A stretch of 64,000 nucleotides of DNA from positions 35,286,508 to 35,350,507 of the forward strand of contig NC_064439.1 in the NCBI RefSeq assembly GCF_023343835.1, given 5' to 3'. Below, piece after piece: positions 12,401-63,200 of this stretch. The notes beneath the pieces are model-generated. The model had not been told where the DNA came from. It saw only the letters and a list, made by a program, of their open reading frames with translations, and made no database searches. Source of the DNA: Lagopus muta (lineage: Eukaryota > Chordata > Aves > Galliformes > Phasianidae). The position numbers and the translations under genes are program-made. Positions within the stretch are counted from its first letter, which is position 1. Every line of letters starts with the position of its first letter.

Positions 12401-15400
12401 AGGGACTTGGCATCACTGGGATTGTGTGAGGTCCCCGCCCAGGAGCCAGTGTGAGCAGCTGCTGCAGCTGTGGTTTTGGCTGTGCCACCTCGTGGTGCTT
12501 TGCAAACCACACCCTGTCCTGGCAGGTGCTGCCTTGCCAGCAGACCACACATTTACTTGATCTCTTTTTCATGTGGTCTTTAGCCAAAGCAGCCACAAGC
12601 TAATATCTGTCATGAAAACACTCTTGTGGCTTTACTGAATGCATATACAACCTCTTAAAAACCCTTCATTTGAAAAGACAAAGCATCTGTGTCCTACACC
12701 TTCCTCTACTTTTAGGAGAGCTGGGCCTCCAAAACCATCTGCAGGAAGAACCATGCATCTTCTCCCAGGTGAGTCAGCCTAGGTCAGTACGGCACCTGAC
12801 TTACTGTCTCCAGCAGCAACAGCATAGCTCCAAGGAAGCCCTGTTATGAAAGGTGGGAAGTGATGGAGATGAACCCAGTGAGTCACATGCTGTGCTGGGG
12901 CTTGGGAGCACTCCCAGCACTGGCCCTGATAATAGGCAAGAAAGAAGGAAGTGATTACCTTAATTTATTCCATAATTATTTTAATTATTAATTAGCCTCC
13001 TCACTTCTTAGTGTTGTCCTAAACTGGAACTGTGGGATTCCAGCCCCACTGGTATCGTGTCAGTTTGAAACTGCTCCCTGCATTAGGTTCTCTTAGAACT
13101 GTCCTCCTGGATAGAGGCAGTTCTTCACCAAGAGGCAGGCCTTTGAAGTGGGAGTTAAATAAACTTCCTCTACCACAGGTGCAAGATACCTGTGATGGTG
13201 GTAGCTGGATTTGTTGTGGTGGGGCAGAGGTGCCAGTTTGTAACCCACCACATGCCTTCTGTAGTGATCATCTTAGAGATATAAAAGGGATTTTCTCCTT
13301 GTGGCTTTTCTGTTTACATCAGTGTGTTATCAAAGGTGCAGCTTGGAGGACTGAGGCCACACGATTTCCCTGTCCTGCTGCCAGTTGCAGCTGTGTTAAG
13401 ATACCAGGGATGGGTGATACCACCTGCTGCTGGTGTGGGGTGGTTGGGAAGAGGGTCCCAGAAAACTGCAGAGCTCTCTCTCTCACAGGAGAGGAGCAGA
13501 GGAGCAGAGAAAAGGATGTTAACAAGTAAAAAATAGGGAGGCAGAAGGAAGAGAAGGTAAAGGAGAAATAGATGATACATCCTGTGCCTGCAGGAGGCAA
13601 GGTAGATCTTGCCACCTTGTAACACAATGTGAGGCTGTACAGATGAGTAAGCAACATCAGCAAGTAGCTTCTGAACTTAGTTCATGTGTGCTTCATGTTG
13701 CATGGGGAAAGACTGCCTGTGGTGAGCTCAGCTGCCAGCTTTGCCCTGGTTTGGGTCTTTCAAAACTGACTGCAGCCCCAAAGAGTACATCTGGGGTAAG
13801 AAGTGAATAAAAATAGCAAAGTGCTTCAGCTCTCGTGAGAAGTTTTAGCAACACAAACAGCCATGATTGTTGCAGTGACATATTCTCCATTCTTTTTCTC
13901 TATTTTTTTTCCTCGAAGAAAAAAAAAAAAGTAATTGGGGTGTGATGTTCTCTTTAACAAAGGCCTATTGGTAAGTTTTGTAACCTGCGTTGTTAAAGTT
14001 GCAAGTAAGCACCATGGGAAATTGACAAGATGCTAGATATAATATAATGAACAAAAATGTTGTGTTACTAGTTCCAGTGACTCATAAAATATTGATAGCA
14101 GTCCAGAATGCCCGGTGACCAAGAGGAGGCCAATTCGCCCACAAGGAATGTGCTAATGAAAGAACGCAATTGGATTATATACTCCGAGAAATTCACTGGA
14201 AGGAGGGAGTTCTTTCTCCATTTGCATTGAATTCATGAATAAAACTGGTGGGAGAATGAGGAGTCCCACCACAAGCAAGAAAGGAGGGAGAGGTGTGGGT
14301 TGGGCACAGGGCTCTGCTTGGGCTGGGAGTTGGGGTTGGTGGGCTTGTGGAGCTGGGCCCTGGGCAGGGAGGCTCCTCGGATTGATCTGTATCAGGCTGT
14401 TTTTAGTTGAGTCATTTCATGTGGCCTTAGGTAGGCCCCAAAAGCTCTGCATGACAGCTAGGTAACAAGCAGCCATCAGCCTCACCCTAAGTTGCATTTT
14501 AATTTTCTTCTTTTATTGCATCAAGAATACAGCCATCTCCTTTGCTGGAATAATGTGTATGCTTTTGCATTTAAGCTTGCCTGGTATTCACAGTGAGTCC
14601 AGGCAGTGGTAGCATACTCGGGATGTGATGAGGGATGGGAGCCCCAACTATGAGCAGAGCTTTCCTGGGGCAACACCAGGCTAAAGGGAAAAGTATGGGA
14701 GTTGGTGTGGACATCACCTGGCTCCTGGTTGGCTGTGGAGCAGATGAGCAGCCCTCCCAGAGTCACAAGGCTGCCTGACTGAGCTTACAAGCTGGGCAAG
14801 AGGCAGCTGGGCTCACCTGGCTGCCACTGGTGCTTACTAGGAGCTACTTCCAGACTTGGCTTCTCTTGAGAAAACCCACTGAAATGCCCCAAAGGATGGA
14901 AGCTGAAAAACGTGGCAAGGATTTTTAAGACAATGCTTTGAGTTTGATTCTAAGTTAATATCTTTGCATTATGTACTTACTGATTCAAAATAAGCACTGC
15001 AGTCATTCTGTTGTGCTCAGGTTGAGCTGTGTGTATGTTATAAAAAGAGAATAAAGATGTGCTTGCTTGGGACTTCAATCAACAGAAAAATTCAAATATA
15101 TGAAACTGAGAATGGAATGTATAACAGTCATATGTTAAAACACAATTTTTTTCAGCTTTTCTCGTGTAGTGTAACTTGTTATGGCCAAATTATATTCCTG
15201 AAGCTACTGCAAGTCAGTTCAGCCCAAGTTATACCCTGTATTTCCAGCCAGCAAATGGTCTTTTCCTCATACCTGTGGCAGTTCTTGCCAAAATTTTAAC
15301 TGTCCCAAGGACTTAAGACAAATCCTTGGGCTTGCTTTGTTTTAAAAAACATAATAACACCAGTTAAAATGGAAACAATGATTTAATAGATGTCACAATT

Positions 15401-15950
15401 ATATATACATATAAAATATATATCTAAAAGAGGACTTACCTATCTGCAGTTTAAGCGTGTTTTCTTTTTAGGCTGCTTCTCCATGATAGCAGGCAACACT
15501 GCATTTGTAGTGACATTGGTGTTTATAAATGTTACTATAGTAACTGTATCCGTAGCCACAGTCTGGTAGACTAACTGTTCTGGTAGACTTAGTGCTCTGG
15601 TTATCTGGTGAGCAGAAGGCAAAAAGCAGAGATGTGGTGTAAGGCAGATGTGCTCTTGAGGCTTCAAGGAGGGACTGTAGGAATATAGAGTTTTGCCTTT
15701 ATACTAATCTGCGTGCAACTGTGTGCAATATGGTTTTGTGATAGACCCTCATAAACACACCATGAAATGTTTTATTTCAGTGGAAATAAAGAAGTTACTG
15801 GGCTTTTGAGAACTGTGAAGAGAGTAGAGTGAAAAGATTAAGGTTGTTCACCTGGGGAATGATCCTGTGAACACTTGCCTGTGCAGCTGCAGACATAAAG
15901 GGCCTAAAATGTATTGATGGAATTGCCCAGCTGTGCAAAAATAGTAAGTG
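9466..15950. other. Intergenic region between PP2D1 and KAT2B (may hold a PP2D1 5' exon)
   Basis: No protein-like exon was recognised on either strand; the longer open frames (about 120-165 codons near 10.5 and 13.0 kb) have no family motif. It contains a T-run at about 11942-11963, an A-run near 13920, a G-quadruplex-forming run at 14320-14343 and a compact promoter-like/LTR-like signal cluster at 14130-14243. Because PP2D1 needs an upstream non-coding exon, part of this stretch is probably its 5' intron. Confidence 0.6.
14320..14343 (+). other. G-quadruplex-forming motif
   Basis: Four G-runs (14320-14322, 14325-14327, 14332-14335, 14341-14343) with loops of 2-5 bases fit the usual G4 pattern. 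No nearby gene explains it. Confidence 0.6.
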
Positions 15951-16157
15951 TTGAGAATTGAAACGGGGAATTCAATTGTATATGGGTGTGCAAATGATAG
16001 TGGGTTGCATAAATACCATTAGCTGTGGAACGGCTCCAGCAGCTCGGTCCAGCCCGGGAGCCCGTGTCCAGCAACGGCCCCCCCGGCCTGTAGGAGCCAA
16101 CTATAGTTTCAGAGGATCTGCTCGGTCGTCATCACGTTTGCAGAGCGTTGTAAAGCT

Positions 16158-16169
16158 GAAAGTGAAACT
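16158..16169 (+). promoter_or_regulatory. ISRE-like element 1
   Basis: GAAAGTGAAACT is an exact match to the IRF/ISGF3 consensus GAAANNGAAACT. It forms an inverted pair with the element at 16180-16191. Confidence 0.6.
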
Positions 16170-16179
16170 GCGCGGTAAC

Positions 16180-16191
16180 AGTTTCGTTTTC
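16180..16191 (-). promoter_or_regulatory. ISRE-like element 2 (inverted)
   Basis: AGTTTCGTTTTC is the reverse complement of GAAAACGAAACT, again an exact GAAANNGAAACT match. A third, looser IRF-type match, GAAAAGTGGAAAC, follows at 16202-16214, and a weak TATA-like ACATAAAGG at 16222-16230. Confidence 0.6.
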
Positions 16192-16481
16192 GAGTCCGGG
16201 GGAAAAGTGGAAACGTCGCCTACATAAAGGAACGCGAGCAGAGAGGCTGAGGAAATTGTTCTTAAATGGTTGTTATCATACAGCGGCTTTTTGTCATTCT
16301 AAGACGCGATTCGACGACTTCCATTAACAACAAAGAATTCTCAGATTTAACAGAAGCGAATTTATTTATTCTTTTTATTCCTGTTAATACTCCGCTAAGC
16401 CAGGGGCTGCGTTTCCCATCACCTCCGAGCGCAGCGGCTCCTCCACCTTAACAGTCCGTCTTAACGCAGCGGGGATGGCAG

Positions 16482-16493
16482 CAGCCATCTTAC
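16482..16493 (-). promoter_or_regulatory. YY1-like site / AAGATGG start context
   Basis: The + strand sequence agcagccatctt reads AAGATGGCTGCT on the minus strand, matching the YY1 initiator-proximal consensus AAGATGGC. On the minus strand it also places an ATG in a favourable context, opening a 34-codon frame. It may mark a minus-strand start site (possibly the missing PP2D1 5' exon) or simply regulate KAT2B. Confidence 0.4.
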
Positions 16494-17314
16494 GGGTCGC
16501 TGTCACAGCTGCCGGGAGGACCGCGCCACCGCCGGGCTTCGCCGCAGCCTCCCGGGGCCGCTTACAGCCGGGCAAGAGATGGAATGGGGCAGGTGCAGAA
16601 ATCCGGAGCTGCTTTTTTTGCAAGTGCACGTTACGCACTGGGATCCCCCTTCCTCTCGGTGTTGCAGCCTGAGGTTGACACATCAAAGAGCTGCGGATCG
16701 CACACCAGAGCCCAGCCTCGATCCCGACCTTTTAAGCCGCGGTGCCCTGCTGTGGAAGTGCCATTTGCGGTTTCTCGCGGCTCGGCCGCGATTTTACATA
16801 CGAGCGACAGAGCGTAACTTCGTCGGGACTCCTGCGCGCAGAGCGCAGTGACTGCGGTGGGATCATTTGCTTAATTGTTGCTTTCAATTGAAAGGTAGTA
16901 GACAGACGATGACCCGCTGTCAGCGCTAAAGGAGATGTTCCTGGAAAATGCAGGGAATGGAGCAGAGGGTCATCTGAGTTTTACGTTTAAAAGAAACTGA
17001 CAGATACTGATAGGCTGACTTGGAAATCACCTACAAACCCGCTGAAAAGCAGCCGCAAAGCGCACAGCGTGGAAAAGCACTGCTGAAGTCAAATAAACCG
17101 TGGCCCTACAAGGGGCAAAGGAGGCGCGGGGGCTCCGCTGGTGAAGCGACGATGCCTTCCCTTCCCCGGGCTCCTCAGCCCCGAGGGCCGGGCCCGCACT
17201 CGGCGCCTTTGGTCGCCGCCCGCCCCCGCGCAGCCCCGCGCTTCGCGGCGGCGGGAGGCGGGCGCCGGCTCCCCCCCGCCCGGCGGGACAGGAGCCGCCC
17301 GCGGAGCGCAGGGG

Positions 17315-17339
17315 CCCTCCTCCCGCCCCCCACCCCCCC
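17315..17339 (-). promoter_or_regulatory. KAT2B: G-quadruplex/i-motif run upstream of KAT2B
   Basis: C-runs at 17315-17317, 17322-17324, 17326-17331 and 17333-17339 with short loops form a G4 motif on the minus strand, about 100 bases before the start codon. Such runs are common in CpG-island promoters and 5' UTRs. Confidence 0.6.
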
Positions 17340-17438
17340 GGGGAGCAGCCGGCGGCGGCGGCGCGGCGAAGGGGAGGGTCTAGGGCCGGGCGCACCGCGC
17401 CGGCCGGCCGGACGGGCGGCTGCCGCCGCGCCGCAGGC

Positions 17439-56726
<39,288 letters not shown>

Positions 56727-58390
56727 CACTTCTTTTTTTTTTTAAACGACCAAACCAATCAGTGTGCCTACGTTATGGGCAGGGGAAGCCATTATATCTG
56801 AGTTGTGGGACTATAAGGTTTTGAAAAACTTGTGTTTAATGATTAGCACTTTTAAAAACCCTTTCAGTTTTGCAAACATGTATTATAACAAAGTTACAAA
56901 AATTATTTTATTAAAATGCTTTATAATATATTTAATTATTGATCTTTTTGTGTTCCCACTACCGTATGTTCATCATAACCTTCCCAGTGTCAGAAAAACT
57001 ACAAAATATGGGAAGTTGCACTTGTTTGGGAATCTGAAGAAAATTTCCAGACAGTTAATGTTATAGCTTACCTAATGCAGTAACTACTTGGAAAACTTTA
57101 TGATTTTTCCCCATTAAAAACAAAACACAGTAAGGGAGAACAAAGGGAGGGAGGGAATATCTGAGACACTTATTTCATTGTAGGATCTTTTTATAATATA
57201 TTATTTTTTAAAAGAAACACTCAGCTGGTTGAGAAGCTGTGAGAGAACAGCCAGTTCCAAACAAGAACTGCCTACAACATTTGATAGATGCAAGTTTTTC
57301 TATTCCTTTTTTTTTTTTTTAATAGATACTAACTTTCAAATTGTAATATCATAACCACTATTAAAAGAGATAATTAAAAAAAAAAAATCAGACTAGATAT
57401 GTAATGTCATAATAACTTATGCAGGACATAAGTACTCAAAATATCTTTAAAGGCTCCAATTTAATTATACTATATTTAATTTTAATTGGCTTAATGACAT
57501 TAAGGTTTTGATGCACTTCACGATCCACCCCATATAATACTCTTCACTCATAAATTCTTCAGGTTATTCAGCAGAGACAAAAGTACACAAATGTCAGTGT
57601 CTTTCAGCTTCAATCTTATATACTTGCTTCTGTGGTAAACTGGATTTTCTACCAAGCTTTATTGTAAATACTTATTAACTGTGATTATTTAGACCCAGGA
57701 GCATATTAACATTTTACAACTCATGTTAGCATATCTTCAAATTAAGCACATATGTAATATATATTTTGCTGCCTACACTACATTTAAGAGGTACTTCTAA
57801 CTTCCTAATTGAGATAGGACAGGCCAAAAAGTCATCACTTGACATTTTCTAATCAGTTTGTAACTATAATGGTTTTGTGACAAACAAATTTAACTCTCAA
57901 TCTTAGTGTTTTATATTTACAGATGATACACTGGTAACATTCAGTAGTTATAAGGCTGAAAAACCCCCACCCTATGCTGCATCAAGGAATATATTCCTGC
58001 AAAATACCTGTGCAATGTTGAAGCAGTTAAGTAGAGTCAGGAACTATCTGGTAGTAAACGTGGTATATGCAAAGTATTCAAAATGTTAACACTAGAATTG
58101 CCACAGTGTTTCACATGAGATTAGTCTGACCTACATTTGGATCTATAACTAAGGTACAAAGAATTTTTCTTTTTTTAATTAGCCAGTACCAGATGCTATG
58201 ATCCGGTTTTGTAGATTGGGCCTACAGGTGCACCTGTAAGCTTAGTATCCTGTGAAATTTTGTTATTTTCAGAGTAGATTTTCTTATTGTATTTCAATCA
58301 GATTGTCTCTTCTATATTGAAACATTTGTTTTCTAATTTAAGAATTAATATTTTCATAGATACTGTGCAATAAAGTTACAGTAGAATGTG
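56727..58390 (+). other. KAT2B: KAT2B 3' UTR
   Basis: About 1.66 kb of AT-rich non-coding sequence after the stop, ending near a canonical AATAAA. The end is inferred from that hexamer and the T/G-rich sequence after it. Confidence 0.75.
58369..58374 (+). terminator. KAT2B: KAT2B poly(A) signal
   Basis: AATAAA in gtgcaataaagttacag, followed within 30 bases by gaatgtggttttgc, a plausible GU-rich downstream element. About 1.64 kb past the stop codon. Confidence 0.75.
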
Positions 58391-59674
58391 GTTTTGCAAA
58401 TGCTTTAACAGCTGATGAATTTTACATTTGTAAAATTAATATATTGTATTGGTACAGAATAGTTTTAAATTATATATGTACAAAACCTTACTTGGTCTCT
58501 TCTTCTTTTTGATTAGTTCCTGCATTGCAAATATACACACTGAAGCAATTTCACAACTGAGTACCATGAATCCGTAAGAATGCAGTCAATGCATTTTTTA
58601 CGTGCACTTGAGAGAATCTATTCAAAAGTTCATCCGGAGCATTTAGTTGACTACAGTATACAAAGCTGAGATGAGAAAGTAAGGAGAGAGGTGAAGGTTC
58701 CAAGTATTCCACCTATTCCCAGCTTTCCATTAGCTGAGCTACAGTGCTGTTATCCCAGTCTCTTTAAGGACTCGAACAATTCTTTGAAAAACCAAGTGAG
58801 TCTTAAAGTGAGTCTCAAAGCATGTCATTCGCTTTTTTCTTTTTCTTTCTTTCTTTCTTGTCCACTAGCCCCTTAGTATCATAATGCAAGGCACTGGGAA
58901 GTAAACAGTCACATAAAAGCATATGGTCCATAAGGCAGTAAGTAGCACTCAGAAGAGATTTAGTGTTTACATAATCAAAACACTAAACACACAATGAAAA
59001 AATGTTGCCAGTAAATCAAAACATTTATCACAGGAGAGCACTAATAACTTTTGAAGCAGGACAGGCAAGATAGGCAACCTTGCAGAGCAAGTAAAGAACC
59101 TGTATTTTTGTACTTTCCATTACTTATGTTGAATGCAGCTTTCCTCTTTTCATTAATGTATCCATTAACACTTGTAAATGTTCCTGAAGTGAAGAAATGC
59201 ACTATATTTTAAGTGCTATCGAACCTTGAAATCTTGCTGGATAGCTTCCTTCCAGCTAACTTTTTCTAGCTTTCTGCCAATTGTTGTATCAAATACTAAG
59301 TTTTCCTCTGGTTCTTATACAGGAAGATGAGAATTATGAAGTACATAACAGTAAAGCTCAGTACTGTGGCTTACAGTTTACTTCCAGTTCCCAAAACAGA
59401 AAGCTTTTCACAACATTTGCAGATAACCAAATAAGATTAGGAACAAAGCAAATTTAAGTTTAACTTATGTTTATAGAAGTAACAACTAGAATTGAAACTT
59501 TTGAGAGCTCACACAACATAACTGAATTACAATTGAAGTGTTACTTCCAACCATACTCAATATGAGAAGAGAAGGAAAGGAATGCACTGGCTTTCACTCT
59601 GTCTATAGGTGACACTGCTACCCTTCAAGCAACTATGGAAACCCTGTAAAAAGGACTCCAATCAACTCTGAGTT
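58391..59674. other. Gap between convergent KAT2B and SGO1
   Basis: About 1.3 kb of AT-rich DNA with a (CTTT)n stretch at about 58839-58859. No gene or repeat family recognised. Confidence 0.7.
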
Positions 59675-60084
59675 CTTTCCAACACTAACACTTTTATTAT
59701 AGGCTTCAATATGAAACTGTTACATAAATAAAGATCTGGATAACATTTGAACTTCAGTACCTGAAGTTTGCTTGCGCCAACCACAGTCAGATGAAGCAGG
59801 ATGTAAGTCAGAAAATTTTGCTCTTCATCTTTTTCAGATATTTCAGATGTATTTACAAATTCACAAAGTAGGATGTCTCCCAAAAGAGCTTAAGTGGAAT
59901 CACCCTAGCTATAAGTAATCTCATGTCTTCTACATCCTTAAGAATAAGTCATTTGATTAAAACCAAAACCCACTTTGTTTTATATCCAGTTAAACGCCTA
60001 GAGATAGTTGTATAGTGTAAGTTTGCTGGCTGAAGGATTGATGGATTTCCTCTCTTCATAGTCCTGTTAGCATCACAGAAAATC
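59675..60084 (-). other. SGO1: SGO1 3' UTR
   Basis: Non-coding sequence between the SGO1 stop and the candidate poly(A) signal; boundaries inferred. Confidence 0.6.
59693..59698 (-). terminator. SGO1: Candidate SGO1 poly(A) signal
   Basis: TTTATT on the + strand is AATAAA on the minus strand, about 390 bases after the SGO1 stop codon. Confidence 0.6.
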
Positions 60085-60226
60085 TCAACAACCACCAACA
60101 AATTTCTCATTATATTTTGAAAGAGATTTCTTCTTAGTGGAATTGCGTTTAGCATCTTTCTTCTGCTTGAAAATTGGAGAATTCAGAAAGCATATATCTG
60201 TAAATGGATCTCCTCTTCTAAGTTTC
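60085..60226 (-). CDS. SGO1: SGO1 terminal coding exon
   Basis: Completes an Ala codon, reads [20 protein letters not shown] and ends NEKFVGGC with TGA (complement of 60085-60087). SGO C-terminal box. The tail after FKQKKDAKR differs from the human isoforms I recall. Confidence 0.94.
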
Positions 60227-63200
60227 CTGTTAAAAAAAAACAAAAAAAACCCGAACACTTGAGTTCTCTTTTCTTCCTTATTGAAAACATTATCTTCCCA
60301 TTAGCAAGTTCAATTTCACATCAACTATTTCATACTACTGCCAACAGATTCCTTTGAATATTTTGCTAAGAACTTATTAACAGTATTTAAGTACTCCTCT
60401 CAAATAATTTATTTAATGGATTATGATTAACTTTATATCAAACTGAAAAAACACCCACGCTGTAATACTTGGTTCCTTATAGTTCACAGTAAGTGTACAG
60501 CTTCTTCGTTTGCGTTTTGGAGATGGTGATCTTTCACCTGCAGGGCCAACAGGTGCATTCCCTTTGCTTAGGAGTGATGAAGCAATGTTAGTAACATCAC
60601 AGAGATGACCATGAAATGATTTAGAAGGCTGACCTGCAAAAAAAGAAAAAAAAAAAATTAAGAAAATTAGTTGTGCTTCACGAAAGGTTGTTTAAGATAA
60701 CTCAGGCAATGTCAAACCTTAACAGACAATGTCAATGAATAGAATAGACACAAAGGAAGTCAGCTATAACTATCATCTCTATCTTTCAGTGTCTCCCAGA
60801 TTATGCTTTTGTTCTCCCTTTTTCAAACTCAGCTTTAGTACACTTTGAACTACAACTAAAATACAACGTTAATTCATTGTTGAGCAATTTCTTAAACAAA
60901 ACTATCTTTAAGTTCAATTTCTGCTGTGAGGAAAAAGGTGGACAAAAAATGAATCTAATTATTTTCAGCAACATTATTCTGTTTCCATTAAAAAACATAA
61001 AAAGCCTAAACCTCTGGAACAGTGATAAAGCTCAATCAAACAGTTACAGAGCACTTTACAAACTTACTAGTAGACTTTTCACTTGATTTATTGATTTCAG
61101 TCTTTTTTTCAGTCTCTTCTTTATGGAGTTTCTGCTCACGCTGTGCCAGACATCTTTTAGACCTTGGCCTCACATGGATTGGTGATGTACCCGTCTCATC
61201 CACTGAACTTTTCCTTTTTTTTGGTTTGCTCTTATAAGGTACGTAAAGGCTATCATCTGAATCTCCTTCAGTATCACTCAACTCGATGCTATTAGATTCA
61301 GATGACTCTTCTTTGTCACCCATATCAGTATCTCTGTCATTCACCTTATTTTGTCGAAAAGGTGTAACATGGATGCTCTCTTCAAAATTAAAATCATAAG
61401 CATCACTGGAACCACTCAAGTTGTCCAACTTTTCTTTGCAAGTCTCTTTACCTTGTCTTTTCTTTGACCTTGGTCTGGAAGTATCTTTAGTCCCTCCCAT
61501 TTTCACCTTCTGATCCTTCTCTCTCCTTACTTGAGAGTCTTCTCTGTTTTTACATGCACGCTGTTTAAGATCTGAACTGTTGCGTGAACTGACCTTTGCA
61601 GTTTCAGAATCCATCTGCCTTAATACCAGGTCTGAACCTACTTTGTCCACCTGAGAAATACCCGAATGTATGTTTTCCACAGTACACACATCTAGACTTT
61701 TCTGAAGCCTGATTTCATCCTGTTTAAAAGGCTCTTCAGCTGAATCAGATGCTTCCAAATTGTCCAAGATGCCAGTGCAAAGTTCATCTCTACTTGTCAT
61801 CTTCAAACAGCGGCGCCTGGTAGACACATTCTTTGTTAACATATTACCAAATCCATCTTCGCCACTTGAAGAAACATCTCCCAGCACTGATGCAATGTTG
61901 TACACATGAAAATCAGATGTTTGCCCTCAAAATTGAAAAGAATCACATTAAAGCTAAATAGTAACAATACAAAGAGGTTTTATTCAAGTTCTTAATTTGT
62001 CAAAACTTATGACTATCTTAGAATTTTCTCAAGAGATTTGTATATCTTGATTGCTATGTATTAGGATAAGTTATGTTTAATACAACCTCCAGACAAAAAG
62101 CAGTTAAGAATACTACAATCAGGATTTTCCTGAAGTGTTTTATTTGGAGAGGTTACCCACAGGTCTTTTGTTTCTCCAGTTATTTTGTACTTTTATAGTT
62201 GTTGACTTTTTAATTGCATGACTGAAGATTAATTTACTCTGATCAACTGTTTGGTAGATAAATGAAACTAGGTTGCAGATATATGGAAGAAAAAGCATTT
62301 TCAAGCTGATACCCTATTTTGTTATGCACAAACATTTGTTATTCAAAAAGCTAACCAGCTAGCCAGTACTGTAAAGCTCAGAGAGTAATAAATGAAAACT
62401 ATTTGCCAGTTACATCAAAAGCAGTAATTCAGTTTTAACCTTGTAATCTCACACGCTTTCCCTGCTTCTGAATAGAGCAATGCCAAGTACTTCAATTTGT
62501 TTACCTTTGTCTGGAATTATTTTGGTTAAGGAAGTGTCATTGTCAAGTTCCTGACAGATCTTGAACACAGAATGATCCGGCTCACTTTTCTCACAATCAG
62601 CTTCCAACCTACATTGAAGTACTTGATCATCTCCATCAGCAGGCTGTAGCAGCTCTCTGGAAAAAATACCAAAGGTAACACTTACTGAATAACAATATAT
62701 TTTGTAACAATGAACTGCTACTTTATAACAACGAACTGCTATTTTATAACAACTGCATCTACTACATAGAATTTCTTCCCCTTTCTCACAAAATTAAACT
62801 TACTCTAATGGCATTTTCAAATATGTATTGACAAAACATACTTACACAGAACTTCTCCCTCCTATGTCACTGGAATTATTTTCAAGCAGTGAAGTACACA
62901 CTCTCTGATTCTGTGGAGAAAATAAATCTTACTTTGACTCAACAGCTGAAATAAGCTCAGGCCATATAAAGATTTTAGAAAGTAGCCCAATTGCACAAAG
63001 AAGAGCTAAAAGGACTCCGGGTTGCTTTCATTTGCTTCCTGACTGGCTGACATAAAACACCGTAGGAACTCACTCAGTTCCGTCATGTCAACAGCAACCC
63101 TTAACCCAAAAATACATAGTTGACAGGGGAGGGAACTGTGAGGATGATACAGGGAGGAAGACAGAAAGCCATAGAGAATCAGGGTGCACCTCTCACCCTA

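Noticed and set aside
13032-13529. 165-codon open frame on the + strand in the intergenic region
   Set aside because: No recognisable domain and no splice or promoter context; other frames overlap it. I could not support it as a gene.
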